In this document: positions 41,075 through 49,959 of the stretch, piece after piece
Layout of the letters: each line of letters starts with the position of its first letter
How positions within the stretch are numbered: the first letter of the stretch is position 1
Origin: Myxococcales bacterium
GTDB taxonomy: Bacteria; Myxococcota_A; Polyangia; Nannocystales; Nannocystaceae
Reading direction: 5' to 3'
Assembly (NCBI GenBank): GCA_020633335.1
Contig: JACKDU010000005.1
Location: forward strand, 310,001 to 374,000
DNA: 64,000 bases
Notes under the pieces: model-generated
Database searches by the model: none
The model's input: the letters and a program-made list of their open reading frames with translations, nothing else
What the model was told of the DNA's origin: nothing
Translations under genes and position numbers: made by a program

Positions 41075-42913
41075 ATGATCGCCGCGCGTCCGTCCATGAT
41101 CGTCGCTCCCCTCGCGCTCGCGCTCGCCTGCTCCGGCGGTCCGGGCGAGGGCGGCGACGCGGGCAGCGGAGCGACGAGCGGGGGCGCGTCGGCGACCACC
41201 AGCGGGGGCGTGAGCGAGGGGACGAGCAGCGGCGGCGAGGGGACCAGCGGCGGCAGCGAGAGCGCGAGCGAGAGCGAGGGGACGAGCGGCGATCCGCCGG
41301 CCCTGCGCAGCGTCGGCGGGGTGGTCGAGGGCCTCGAGGGGAGCGGGCTCCGACTCCTCAACCTCGGCGGCGATCCCCTCGAGATCGCCGCCGACGGGGT
41401 CTTCACCTTCGCGACGCCGCTCGCCGAGGGGGCGAGCTACGAGGTCACGGTCGACGCCGATCCTGCCTCGCCGGATCAGGGGTGCACGGTGAGCGGCGGC
41501 AGCGGGACGATCGCCGGGGCCGACGTCGACGACGTCGTCGTCCGCTGCCGGACGCCGATCCGCCACGTCATCGTCATCGGCGTCGACGGCCTCGGCGGGG
41601 CCTACCTCCCGCAGGTCGACACCCCGGCGATCGACGGGGTGATCGCCGAGGGGGTGTCGACGATGCTGATGCAGAACACCCTGCCGACGATGAGCGCCCC
41701 CAACTGGATGTCGATGATCGCCGGCTCGACCCCCGATCAGCACGGGGTGATGAGCAACGAGTGGTCGCCCGGCGACTCCCAGCCGACGCCGACGATCTTC
41801 GCGGTCGCCCGCCAGCACCAGCCGGCCGCGAAGATCGGCGTCTTCCACGACTGGGACGCCTTCGACGATCTGGTCGAGCCCGGGATCTGCGATCACATCG
41901 AGAGCCCCGGCGACGAGGATCAGACGATGGCCGCGGCGCTCGCGTGGATGGCCGCCGAGCGGCCCGAGCTCCTCTTCATCCACCTCGACCTCGTCGATCA
42001 CGCCGGCCACTTCTACGGCTGGGGCGGCGACGCCTACGTCGCCGCGGTCAAGAAGGCTGATGTGCTGATCGGTCAGGCGTTGGCGGCGATCGACGCCGAG
42101 GGGATGGCGCCCTACACCGCGCTGGTGATCAGCGCCGACCACGGGGGCGAGGGGCTCTTCCACGGCGACGACACCGCGCTCGAGCGGCCGATCCCGATCA
42201 TCCTCCGGGCCCCGCAGGTCGCCCCGGGGCTGATCCTGCGGGAGGTCCGGATCTTCGACATCGCCGCGACGATCGCCGCCTTCCTCGGCGCCGAGGCGCC
42301 GACGAGCTGGCTCGGGCGGCCGCTGGTCGAGGCGCTCATCGACAAGGAGTTGCCGGCGGCGGGCGAGGCCCTCGACGCGATCGAGGTCGTCGACTTCGAG
42401 TGGCGCTACGACGACGTCGGCTCCGGCGCCTTCGACGACGTGTCGATTTGGCGGCCGCTCCCGCCCCCCGGCTATTTCTCGCTCGGCGACGTCGTGGTCG
42501 CCGGCTACGAGCCGCCGGTCGAGCCGGCGCGGGCGGTCCGCGATCTCCCCGGGGTGAGCGCGCCGCCCCTCGGCTTCGAGCGGATCTGGGACGATCAAGG
42601 GAGCGGCGGGGCGAATGACGTCGCCCTCTGGAGCCCGATCGCGCCGCTCGGCTACGCGTGCCTGGGCACCGTCGCCCAGCAGGTCTACGACGCGCCGCCC
42701 TCGCCGGAGGCGATCCGCTGCCTGCATCGCGACTTCCTCCGCCGCGGCGAGGCGAGCCAGGTGTGGAATGACGCCGGGTCGCTGGCCTGGGAGGACGCCG
42801 GCCTCTGGGCCTGCGAGGTCGGCGTCGACGGTGGGGTGGCGAGCGGATCGTTCATCGCCCGTCGGCACCACGACGATCCCGGCTACGCGAAGTGCTGGAC
42901 GCTGGATCTCTAG
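41075..42913 (+). CDS. Alkaline phosphatase-superfamily phosphodiesterase lipoprotein with Vps62 repeats
   Basis: 612 residues from the ATG at 41075. Lipobox LALAC (Cys about 19), Ser/Gly/Glu linker, a small beta domain (75-165: RSVGGVVEGLEGSGLRLLNLGG), then a phosphodiesterase domain (about 168-435): VIVIGVDGLGGAYL, nucleophile region NTLPTMSAPNWMSMIAGSTP, HLDLVDHAGHFYGWG and SADHGGEG metal ligands. The C-terminus (about 440-612) has three Vps62-like segments (EWRYDDVGSGAFDDVSIWRP, FERIWDDQGSGGANDVALWSP, VWNDAGSLAWEDAGLW). The gene lies between MsrA and a glycine-rich surface protein. Substrate (nucleotide, lipid or sugar phosphodiester) unknown. Confidence 0.85.
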   Translation: MIAARPSMIVAPLALALACSGGPGEGGDAGSGATSGGASATTSGGVSEGTSSGGEGTSGGSESASESEGTSGDPPALRSVGGVVEGLEGSGLRLLNLGGDPLEIAADGVFTFATPLAEGASYEVTVDADPASPDQGCTVSGGSGTIAGADVDDVVVRCRTPIRHVIVIGVDGLGGAYLPQVDTPAIDGVIAEGVSTMLMQNTLPTMSAPNWMSMIAGSTPDQHGVMSNEWSPGDSQPTPTIFAVARQHQPAAKIGVFHDWDAFDDLVEPGICDHIESPGDEDQTMAAALAWMAAERPELLFIHLDLVDHAGHFYGWGGDAYVAAVKKADVLIGQALAAIDAEGMAPYTALVISADHGGEGLFHGDDTALERPIPIILRAPQVAPGLILREVRIFDIAATIAAFLGAEAPTSWLGRPLVEALIDKELPAAGEALDAIEVVDFEWRYDDVGSGAFDDVSIWRPLPPPGYFSLGDVVVAGYEPPVEPARAVRDLPGVSAPPLGFERIWDDQGSGGANDVALWSPIAPLGYACLGTVAQQVYDAPPSPEAIRCLHRDFLRRGEASQVWNDAGSLAWEDAGLWACEVGVDGGVASGSFIARRHHDDPGYAKCWTLDL

Positions 42914-43027
42914 CGCGCGTGCACGCTCGAGCGTCGGGGCGGCGCCGCGCGTGACGGCGTGCGCGCTCGCGCGGCGGCTCGCGCCGCTCGCCGCCCTCCG
43001 CTATCCTCCTCGGGCGTGGAGGTGGGG

Positions 43028-44428
43028 ATGCGGCGGAGCGGGCTCGTTGTGGGGATCTTCTTGGCGGCGCTGAGCGGCTGCGCGGGCGATGACGGGCGCG
43101 AGGATCCGACCGCCACGACCGGGCAGACGACCAACGCCTGGACCACGACCTCGACCAGCACGAGCACTGGCACGGAGGGGAGCACCGGCGACACCAGCGG
43201 GGGGAGCGGGGACGCGAGCAGCGGCACCTCGACGGGCTCGACGGACACGACCGGCTCGACCGGGCCCGAGACCTCGGGGACGACGTCGAGCGAGCCGGTC
43301 TGCGGCGACGGCGTGGTCGAGGGCGACGAGGAGTGCGACGACGCCAACCAGGACGACACCGACGCCTGCCTCACGAGCTGCCTCGTGGCGACCTGCGGCG
43401 ACGGCGTGGTCCAGGCCGGGGTCGAGGATTGCGACGACGCCGGCGAGTCGGCGGCCTGCAACGACGACTGCACGGCGAGCGCCTGCGGCGACGGCAAGGT
43501 CAACCAGAGCGCCGGCGAGGTCTGCGACGGCGACGTCGAGAACGGCGTCTGCGACGACACCTGCGCGGGGGTGGTCTGCGCCGACGACTACGGCGACTGC
43601 GACGACGTCCTGGGCTGCGAGACCCAGCTCTGCGGCGGCACCTGCGACGCGATCGGGCCGCTGCCGGGGATGCAGGTCTTCGGCTACACCGGCCAGCCCC
43701 AGGACTTCGAGGTCCCGGCCTGCGTCGAGAGCGTGACGATCAAGGCGCTCGGGGCCGCCGGCGGGAATTCGACGGTCGGCCCGAGCAGCGGCGGCCTCGG
43801 GGGCGAGGCGACCGGCGAGCTCATGGTGACGCCCGGCGACGTCCTCCACGTCTACGTCGGCCAGAAGGGCGCGAACTCGAGCGGCAGCAACGCGTCGGTC
43901 GCCGGCTCGTACAACGGCGGAGGCGGCGGCGGCTCGTCGATCGGCGGGGCCTCGCAGCCGGGCGGCGCGGCGGGGGGCGGCGGCTCTGACGTCCGCGCGG
44001 GCGGCAGCGAGCTCGCCGATCGGGTGATCGTCGCCGCTGGTGGCGGCGGCGCGGGCGGAGGCACCGGGAGCAACAAGACCCACGGCGGCGCGGGCGGAGG
44101 CGACGTCGGCGGCCCCGGGGTCTCCTACTCGTCGGGGCTCGGCCATGAGGCCAGCGGCGGCTCCCAGGTCGCCGGCGGGGCCGCGGGGACCTACCCCTAC
44201 GGGCCGATGGACGGCGGCCCCGGGGTCCTCGGGAGCGGCGGCAACGGCCACGGCGGAGGGTACTCCGGCGGTGGTGGCGGGGGCGGCGGCTACTACGGCG
44301 GCGGCGGCGGGAGCACCCACTTCGAGTCGGGCGGTGGCGGCGGTTCGTCGTACACCGGCGGGGTGATGAACGGCGCGACCAAGGCCGGCGTCCGTCAGGG
44401 CGACGGCGAGGTCACGATCTCCTGGTAG
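43028..44428 (+). CDS. Lipoprotein with cysteine-rich repeats and glycine-rich domain (paralogue)
   Basis: 466 residues from the ATG at 43028, which has a perfect GGAGGTGGGG ribosome-binding site. Lipobox LSGC (Cys about 18), Thr/Ser linker, three Myxococcus cysteine-rich repeats (VCGDGVVEGDEECDDANQ..., TCGDGVVQAGVEDCDD..., ACGDGKVNQSAGEVCDG...), then VFGYTGQPQDFEVPACVESVTIKALGAAGG and a glycine-rich C-terminal domain closing with SYTGGVMNGATKAGVRQGDG. Same design as 37654-40281 but with 3 rather than 17 repeats, so the pair differ mainly in stalk length. Confidence 0.86.
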   Translation: MRRSGLVVGIFLAALSGCAGDDGREDPTATTGQTTNAWTTTSTSTSTGTEGSTGDTSGGSGDASSGTSTGSTDTTGSTGPETSGTTSSEPVCGDGVVEGDEECDDANQDDTDACLTSCLVATCGDGVVQAGVEDCDDAGESAACNDDCTASACGDGKVNQSAGEVCDGDVENGVCDDTCAGVVCADDYGDCDDVLGCETQLCGGTCDAIGPLPGMQVFGYTGQPQDFEVPACVESVTIKALGAAGGNSTVGPSSGGLGGEATGELMVTPGDVLHVYVGQKGANSSGSNASVAGSYNGGGGGGSSIGGASQPGGAAGGGGSDVRAGGSELADRVIVAAGGGGAGGGTGSNKTHGGAGGGDVGGPGVSYSSGLGHEASGGSQVAGGAAGTYPYGPMDGGPGVLGSGGNGHGGGYSGGGGGGGGYYGGGGGSTHFESGGGGGSSYTGGVMNGATKAGVRQGDGEVTISW

Positions 44429-44440
44429 AGCTAACGTGTT

Positions 44441-44474
44441 TGAATGAACATGACCTCATGGGCATGTCCATTCA
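44441..44474. terminator. Hairpin between convergent genes, shared motif with 22330-22351
   Basis: TGAATGAACATG / CATGTCCATTCA: 12-bp arms with one mismatch and a 10-nt spacer. Shares TGAACATGACC-N7-CATGT with the inverted repeat at 22330-22351 (opposite strand). Confidence 0.6.
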
Positions 44475-44485
44475 TTTCGGCGGAT

Positions 44486-45799
44486 CTACTCGCCTGCGGG
44501 GCGCTGGGCGGCTGAGGCCGCGGCGAAGACCACCGGCCGGCCGCCGACCTCGCCCGCGACCCAGAGCTCGCGGAGGTCGTCGCTGATCGCCACCGAGAGC
44601 CCGGAGAGCCCGGCCGGGGCGGCGATCCGCCGCCAGCCGCCGTCCGGGGCGCGGTGGAGGAGCTCGTCGCCGACCCGCGCCCAGAGGCCGCCGTCGCGGG
44701 TCGGCCAGAGGCCGCTCGGGCCGCCGGCCGCGAATTCCTCGACCTTCCAGCCGCCGGTCTCGAAGTGGACGAGGACGTCGTGGGAGGCCTCGCCCTCCGG
44801 GATCTCGGCGGCGATCGAGACGCTGTGGCGCTGCCGCGGGGCCGAGCGGGTGAAGGTCCAGCCGCCGCCGAAGGGGAGCTTCGTCGGCTCGTCGCAGCGC
44901 TCCTCGCCCGCCTCCTCGACGCAGGGGGCGAGGGCGAAGGTCGCGTCGCCGTCGGCGACGAAGAAGTAGAAGTCGCCGGTCGCGCTCTCGACGAAGTCGA
45001 CGAGCTCGCCCGGGTGCTCGCGCAGGGTCGGCGAGTCGGCGCCGCCGGAGATCCGCTCGATCGTCTCGCCGTCGCGGACCAGGAGGCCGCCGCGGTGGCC
45101 CTTGCGGAAGTGCTGGCCGCCGTCGACGAAGCGCTGCTCGCCGCCGTAGTCCTGCGGGACCCAGCGCTTGTCGCCGCGGAGGCGCATCAGCCTCAGCTCG
45201 CGGATCTCCTCCTCCTCCTCGTCCGCGTCGGCGCCCCGTCGCTTCTGCGGCGCCCGGATCCGCGACTCGATCACCCAGGCGTCCTTCGGCCAGACGCCGA
45301 AGATGTCGCCGTTCGGCGCCTCGATCTCGGCCCGGAGCGCGAGCGCCCCGCTGGCGAGGTCGTGGTAGCCCGAGGGGCCGTGGGCGAGGATCCCGGCGTC
45401 GAGGTTCAGGAGATCGACGCGCTCGCTGGGGCTCGCGACCTCGCGCCAGGCGACCGCCGCGTCGACGGGGACGACCGGCGCGACCGCGACGGCGTCGGCC
45501 TCGACCGCGACCGCCTCGGCCGGCGCTGCGTCGACGGGGGTCGGCGGCGCGGCCTCGGCGATCGCCTCCGCGGGGGCAGGGGGCGCGTCGGCAGCGGGCG
45601 CCGGGGTCGGCGGCGCGGCCTCGGCGGGCGGCGCGGGCTGGCCCGCCGCGGCGGGCTCAGGCGCCTCGGCGGGCGCCGCCTCGGCGGGCGCCGCCGGGGT
45701 CGCGGCCCCGCTGGCCCCGGGCTCCGCCGACTTCCCGCAGGCCAGGACGAGGCTGACTGAAAGGACAGTGAGACCGAAGGGGCAGGTCCGCGGGCGCAT
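44486..45799 (-). CDS. Putative lipoprotein with Ala/Pro/Glu linker, propeller-like C-terminus
   Basis: 437 residues. Lipobox LVLAC (Cys21), then ~90 residues of Ala/Pro/Glu linker. The rest is beta-rich with repeated W/G segments (GDIFGVWPKDAWVIESRI, GPSGLWPTRDGGLWARVGDELLHRAPDGGWRRI, DLRELWVAGEV), reminiscent of a beta-propeller. An acidic insert DADEEEEEIRELRL is present. Two Cys (APCVEEAGEERCDEP) may form a disulfide. No family recognised; probably an outer-membrane or periplasmic protein. Confidence 0.7.
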   Translation of the reverse strand: MRPRTCPFGLTVLSVSLVLACGKSAEPGASGAATPAAPAEAAPAEAPEPAAAGQPAPPAEAAPPTPAPAADAPPAPAEAIAEAAPPTPVDAAPAEAVAVEADAVAVAPVVPVDAAVAWREVASPSERVDLLNLDAGILAHGPSGYHDLASGALALRAEIEAPNGDIFGVWPKDAWVIESRIRAPQKRRGADADEEEEEIRELRLMRLRGDKRWVPQDYGGEQRFVDGGQHFRKGHRGGLLVRDGETIERISGGADSPTLREHPGELVDFVESATGDFYFFVADGDATFALAPCVEEAGEERCDEPTKLPFGGGWTFTRSAPRQRHSVSIAAEIPEGEASHDVLVHFETGGWKVEEFAAGGPSGLWPTRDGGLWARVGDELLHRAPDGGWRRIAAPAGLSGLSVAISDDLRELWVAGEVGGRPVVFAAASAAQRPAGE

Positions 45800-46018
45800 C
45801 GGCCGATGCTATCAAGGATGGCTGGGGGCCGCGAGTGGGCGCGGGCGCGCGGGCGCGTCGGCGACGCGATCCGGCAGGGCCGTCGTCGCCTCGCCGGGCT
45901 CGGCCGGCGTCCCGTCGGCTGCGAGGCGGCCCGGGCCGCCGACTCGCCTCTCAGGGGCGCCAGGCGGCCGCCTCCGTGGGCTTGTCGCGGTGGCGGCGGC
46001 GGTGCGAAGCTCCCGGGC

Positions 46019-47161
46019 ATGACCGCCGCCCCGACGATCGATGAGAACGAGCGGAGCGCCCTCCGCGAGCTGGTCCGCCGCTTCGTTGACGCGGAGGTGA
46101 GCCCCCACGTCGACGCCTGGGAGGCGGCGGGCGAATTTCCGCGCGCGCTCTACCGCCGGGCGGGCGAGCTCGGCCTCCTCGGCCTCGGCTTCCCCGAGGA
46201 GTACGGCGGGCTCCCGGGCGATCACCGGTCGATGATCATCCTCACCGAGGAGCTCGCGCGGGCCGCCTCCGGGGGGCTCATCGCCGGCCTCCTCAGCCAC
46301 GGGATCGGCCTCCCGCCGATCGTCCACTTCGGCTCCGACGCGCTCAAGGCGGAGCTGGTCCCGGCGATCCTCGCCGGCGAGAAGATCTGCGCGCTGGCGA
46401 TCACCGAGCCGGGGGGTGGCTCCGACGTCGCCAACCTGACGACCCGCGCCCGCCGCGAGGGCGACGAGTACATCGTCGACGGCTCGAAGATCTTCATCAC
46501 CTCGGGGATCCGCGCCGACGTGATCACGACCGCGGTCCGCACCGGCGGCCCCGGGATCGCCGGGATCTCGCTCCTGGCGATCCCCGGCGACGCCCCCGGG
46601 CTCACCCGCACGCCGCTCAAGAAGATGGGCTGGCGCTGCTCGGACACCGCGGCCCTCTACTTCGACGGCTGCCGGGTGCCGGCGGGAAACCTCCTCGGCG
46701 AGGAGAACCAGGGATTCCTTGCGATCATGCGCAACTTCAACGGCGAGCGCCTGATGATCGCGGCGATGGCGATCGCCTTCGCCCAGGTCTGCCTCGACGA
46801 GTCGGTCGCCTACGCGCGCGAGCGCCACACCTTCGGCAAGCCGCTGATCCGCCACCAGGTGATCCGCCACAAGCTCGTCGACATGGCGACGCTGATCCAG
46901 CCGGCGCGGGCGATGCTCTACGACCTCGCCGCCCGGGTCGATCGCGGCGAGTGGCCGATCGCTGAGGTCTGCATCCTCAAGAACGCCGCGACCACCTGCT
47001 TCGAGCGCTGCGCGGGCGAGGCGGTGCAGATCTTCGGCGGCGCCGGCTACATGGAGGGGACCCGGGTCGAGCGCCTCTACCGCGAGACCAAGGTCCTCTC
47101 GATCGGCGGCGGGGCCGAGGAGATCATGAAGGATCTCGCGGCCCGACAAATGGGCTGGTGA
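46019..47161 (+). CDS. Acyl-CoA dehydrogenase
   Basis: 380 residues from the ATG at 46019. Family motifs: LGFPEEYGGLPGD, AITEPGGGSDVANL, DGSKIFITSG, FGKPLIRHQVIRHKLVDM, EAVQIFGGAGYMEGTRVERLYRETKVLSIGGGAEEI. The residue at the MCAD catalytic-Glu position is Gly (SIGGG), while Glu243 in NGERLMIA sits where isovaleryl- and long-chain acyl-CoA dehydrogenases keep theirs, so it is probably of that branch. FAD-dependent first step of beta-oxidation or branched-chain acyl-CoA breakdown. Followed 43 bp later by a PHA-granule protein. Confidence 0.93.
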   Translation: MTAAPTIDENERSALRELVRRFVDAEVSPHVDAWEAAGEFPRALYRRAGELGLLGLGFPEEYGGLPGDHRSMIILTEELARAASGGLIAGLLSHGIGLPPIVHFGSDALKAELVPAILAGEKICALAITEPGGGSDVANLTTRARREGDEYIVDGSKIFITSGIRADVITTAVRTGGPGIAGISLLAIPGDAPGLTRTPLKKMGWRCSDTAALYFDGCRVPAGNLLGEENQGFLAIMRNFNGERLMIAAMAIAFAQVCLDESVAYARERHTFGKPLIRHQVIRHKLVDMATLIQPARAMLYDLAARVDRGEWPIAEVCILKNAATTCFERCAGEAVQIFGGAGYMEGTRVERLYRETKVLSIGGGAEEIMKDLAARQMGW

Positions 47162-47204
47162 AGGGGCGCCCTCGCCCGCTACCATGCCCGCCCGAAGGAG
47201 CAAC

Positions 47205-47501
47205 ATGAGCGAGATCAAGGTTTCCCAGCCCCACAATGTCAGCGTCGACGAGGCCCGCCAGAAGGTCCAGGAGTTCGAGTCGATGGTCCAGAAGTACGGG
47301 GTCTCCTCGAAGTGGTCGGGCAACAAGGCCGACCTCAAGGGGACCGGCGTGAGCGGCTCGATCACCATCCAGCCGAAGAGCGTCGACGTGGTGATCAAGC
47401 TCGGGATGATGGCCAAGGCCTTCGGCGTCGATCCGGTCAAGCTCAAGTCGTCGATCGAGAAGCGGCTCAAGGCCGCCTTCGAGGGCGAAGCCAGCGCCTG
47501 A
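47205..47501 (+). CDS. Polyhydroxyalkanoic acid system family protein (PHA_gran_rgn)
   Basis: 98 residues from the ATG at 47205, chosen for the AAGGAG-CAAC spacing. Pattern: IKVSQPHNVSVDEARQKVQEF... YGVSSKWSGNKADLKGTGVSGSITIQPKSVDVVIKLGMMAKAF... IEKRLKAAF, matching the small PHA-granule-region family that is proposed to act at granule surfaces. Here it may link lipid oxidation (adjacent acyl-CoA dehydrogenase) to storage polymer, but no PHA synthase is in the window. Confidence 0.82.
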   Translation: MSEIKVSQPHNVSVDEARQKVQEFESMVQKYGVSSKWSGNKADLKGTGVSGSITIQPKSVDVVIKLGMMAKAFGVDPVKLKSSIEKRLKAAFEGEASA

Positions 47502-47525
47502 CGAGCGCCCGCCCGGCGAGACGCG

Positions 47526-47567
47526 GACGCGCGAGGCCCCGGCTCCACGCCGGTGACCTCGCGCGTC
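47526..47567. terminator. Strong bidirectional terminator
   Basis: Perfect 11-bp stem GACGCGCGAGG/CCTCGCGCGTC with an inner CCGG/CCGG stem, followed by GTCGTTTGTCGG. Lies between convergent genes. Confidence 0.8.
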
Positions 47568-47601
47568 GTCGTTTGTCGGCCCAGAGCCGCTCAGCGCCCT
47601 C

Positions 47602-49959
47602 CTAGAGGGGCCCCGGCCAGCTCGAGAAGCCCTCCTCGCCGGGGTGCTGGATGCTGAGGAAGAGGCTGCGCATGTCGGAGGCGAGCGCGGGGCCGGTCGA
47701 CTCGGAGTCGCTGGGGCCGGCGACGATCCGGAAGGCGCGGCCCCAGCCCGGGTTGATGACGCCGGGCTGCCCCGCCTTGTGGGCCGGATCGAGGTCGAGG
47801 TAGTAGAGCCCGTCGGCGTGGCCGTTGGTCCCGAAGTTGCCGTCGGTGCCGAACCACACGCCGCCGGTGCCGTCGATCATGATGTTGTCGGGGTTGGCGA
47901 CGTCGAAGGCGCCCGGGCCCTCGGTGCCGATGAGGGCCGCGAAGTAGGAGAAGCTCAGCGAGCTCCCCGGGCTCATCGGATCGGCCTCCTCGATCGCGAA
48001 GATCGACCCGGTCGGGTCCGGGCGCTTGGTCGCGACGTCGTCGTAGGTCGCCGGATCCCAGAGCACGCCGTCGGCGTCGAGGGCGGTCTGCTTGCCGTGC
48101 TTGGTGAAGGCGACGTAGAGGCGCGGGGTGCCGCTGGGGTCGAGCGGGTTGTACTCGATGTCCTCGGGGCGGTTGAGCTCCATCACCCCGAGCTTGTTGC
48201 TCGCGGTCCAGAGCGCGCGGCGGAGCCCGTCGTCGTCGGCGAAGGAGCCGAGCGCGTTCCACTGGTCGTCCATCAGCGCCTGGCCGACCTTGGTGTTCGC
48301 GGCGCCCGCGGCGGTCCCGGCGTTGGGCGCGACGTCGTCCATGTTGTCGACCGAGATGCGGATCCACTGGCCGCTCCCCGGGCTCTCCTCGGTCGGCGTC
48401 ACGCCGCCGACGGTGATCCCGGTGTCGTTGTCGAGGCCGGCGAAGTGGGCGACGTAGAGGTCGCCGTCGCCGAGGAGGCCGCGGATCTCGGCCCGGCTCA
48501 TCCCCTGGGTGTAGGGCGCGGACGAGACCCACTTGTAGACCCGGCCGCCGCGGCGGTCGTTGCCCGAGTAGATCACGATCGGCTCGCCGTCGACGAGCTT
48601 CCACGAGCCGTCGACGACGATCGTCGCGTTCTCCCAGCGGGCCCGGCCGATCGCGCCGATCTTCTGGTGGCCGATGCCGGGCTCGTTCTTGCCGAGGTAC
48701 TCATCGGCGGCGACGCCGGGATCGATCTCGACGAGGTAGCCGTAGGAGTCGCGGCGGTGGTGGGCGTTCGCGTCCGGCGAGAGGCCGAAGATCGACGTGG
48801 GATCGGCGTCGGTCGGCAGGGTGATCGGCCCGCCGGCGTCGCAGCCCTCGCCGACCGCGAGCTTCTGGCTCGACCAGCAGCTCTCGTGGTCGCCGAAGTA
48901 GTCCTGGACGTTCTCCTCGGCGGTGAGGATCGTCCCCCAGGGGGTCTGGGAGCCCGAGCAGTCCCCCATGATCCCGGGGATCACCGCGTCCGGGAGGTCG
49001 GCGCCCATGTCGTCCTTCTCGACGCCGCTGGGGGTGAGGCCGGTGAGGAGGAGCTGGGTGTCGCTGGTGGCGTCGTAGCGGGTCGCCGCCTGGCCGCGGT
49101 CGATGAGCCAGTCGCCGCTCGCGGGATCCTGGACCACCCGCATCCACGAGCCGCCGACCTGGCGCTTGTGCTCGGCGACGTAGGTGGTGAGCGAGGCGTC
49201 GTCCCAGGCGTCGGCCGTGACGTCGCCCGCGAGGGCGCCGAGCTTGCGGAGCCACTTGGCGAAGATGAGGTTGGCGCCGGTGGCGGCCGCGTCGCTCGCC
49301 GGCGAGTCGCCGGAGATGTACTCGTGGTTGACCCACATCCAGCCGGCGTAGCCGAGGCCCTTCCACTGCGGCGGGTCGCCGGGGTTCTGGTCCCAGCCGT
49401 CGCCGAAGTAGGCGATGTAGTCGTTGTTGGCGCCGAAGCGCGGGGCCTCGAGGGTGTCCTCCCAGCTCAGCGGGTCGAGCCAGCGGATCAGCACGTTGTC
49501 GCCGAGGCCCGCGATCGTCCGGATCGTGTCGGTCGACGCCGGCGCGAGCGGGTACTGGAGGCCGGGCGGCAGGGTGTCCATCACCTGCATCTCGGTGAGC
49601 GCCTTGACGAGGCCGGGGAGGGTGGTCGCGCCGGTGCCGAGGTCGTCCTTGAAGGTGACGGCGACGACCGCCGAGCGCGGGTAGGCGTCGAGGTCCATGC
49701 CGTCCATGCCGTCCATGCCGTCCTGCCCGGGATCGCCGGGATCGCCGTCCTGGCCGTCCTGTCCGTCCTGGCCGTCCTGGCCGTCCATGCCGTCCATGCC
49801 GTCCTGTCCGTCCATGCCGTCCTGACCGTCCATGCCGTCCATGCCGGCGGTGTCGGTCGCGCTCGCGCTCTCGCCCGCGACCGTGTCGTCACCGCAGGCG
49901 GCCAGCGTGAGGCCGAGGAGGAGGGGGGTCGAGATCGTCGTCAAGGTGCGTGAAGCCAT
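47602..49959 (-). CDS. PhoX-family phosphatase lipoprotein with collagen-like linker
   Basis: 785 residues. Lipobox LTLAAC (Cys22), short linker, 17 Gly-X-Asp/Pro triplets (residues 39-89), then a PhoX/DUF839 domain. Family features: WMWVNHEYISG, CSGSQTPWGTILTAEENVQDYFGDHESCW, NANAHHRRDSYGYLVEIDP-type segment, GRARWENATIVVDG, YSGNDRRGGRVYKWVSS and RPEDIEYNP. PhoX enzymes are Ca/Fe-dependent extracellular phosphatases; here lipid-anchored on a collagen-like spacer. Because it is a lipoprotein rather than a Tat substrate, folding may differ from classical PhoX. Single gene. Confidence 0.85.
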   Translation of the reverse strand: MASRTLTTISTPLLLGLTLAACGDDTVAGESASATDTAGMDGMDGQDGMDGQDGMDGMDGQDGQDGQDGQDGDPGDPGQDGMDGMDGMDLDAYPRSAVVAVTFKDDLGTGATTLPGLVKALTEMQVMDTLPPGLQYPLAPASTDTIRTIAGLGDNVLIRWLDPLSWEDTLEAPRFGANNDYIAYFGDGWDQNPGDPPQWKGLGYAGWMWVNHEYISGDSPASDAAATGANLIFAKWLRKLGALAGDVTADAWDDASLTTYVAEHKRQVGGSWMRVVQDPASGDWLIDRGQAATRYDATSDTQLLLTGLTPSGVEKDDMGADLPDAVIPGIMGDCSGSQTPWGTILTAEENVQDYFGDHESCWSSQKLAVGEGCDAGGPITLPTDADPTSIFGLSPDANAHHRRDSYGYLVEIDPGVAADEYLGKNEPGIGHQKIGAIGRARWENATIVVDGSWKLVDGEPIVIYSGNDRRGGRVYKWVSSAPYTQGMSRAEIRGLLGDGDLYVAHFAGLDNDTGITVGGVTPTEESPGSGQWIRISVDNMDDVAPNAGTAAGAANTKVGQALMDDQWNALGSFADDDGLRRALWTASNKLGVMELNRPEDIEYNPLDPSGTPRLYVAFTKHGKQTALDADGVLWDPATYDDVATKRPDPTGSIFAIEEADPMSPGSSLSFSYFAALIGTEGPGAFDVANPDNIMIDGTGGVWFGTDGNFGTNGHADGLYYLDLDPAHKAGQPGVINPGWGRAFRIVAGPSDSESTGPALASDMRSLFLSIQHPGEEGFSSWPGPL
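49693..49845. repeat. 9-bp repeat array encoding collagen-like Gly-X-Y triplets
   Basis: Seventeen triplets GMD, GQD or GDP in an unbroken run. DNA units of the type GTCCATGCC / GTCCTGTCC repeat on the plus strand. X is mostly Met or Gln and Y almost always Asp. Confidence 0.95.

Noticed and set aside
49693..49845. 9-bp repeats as a possible replication origin or iteron
   Set aside because: They translate in frame as Gly-X-Asp triplets and sit inside a gene.
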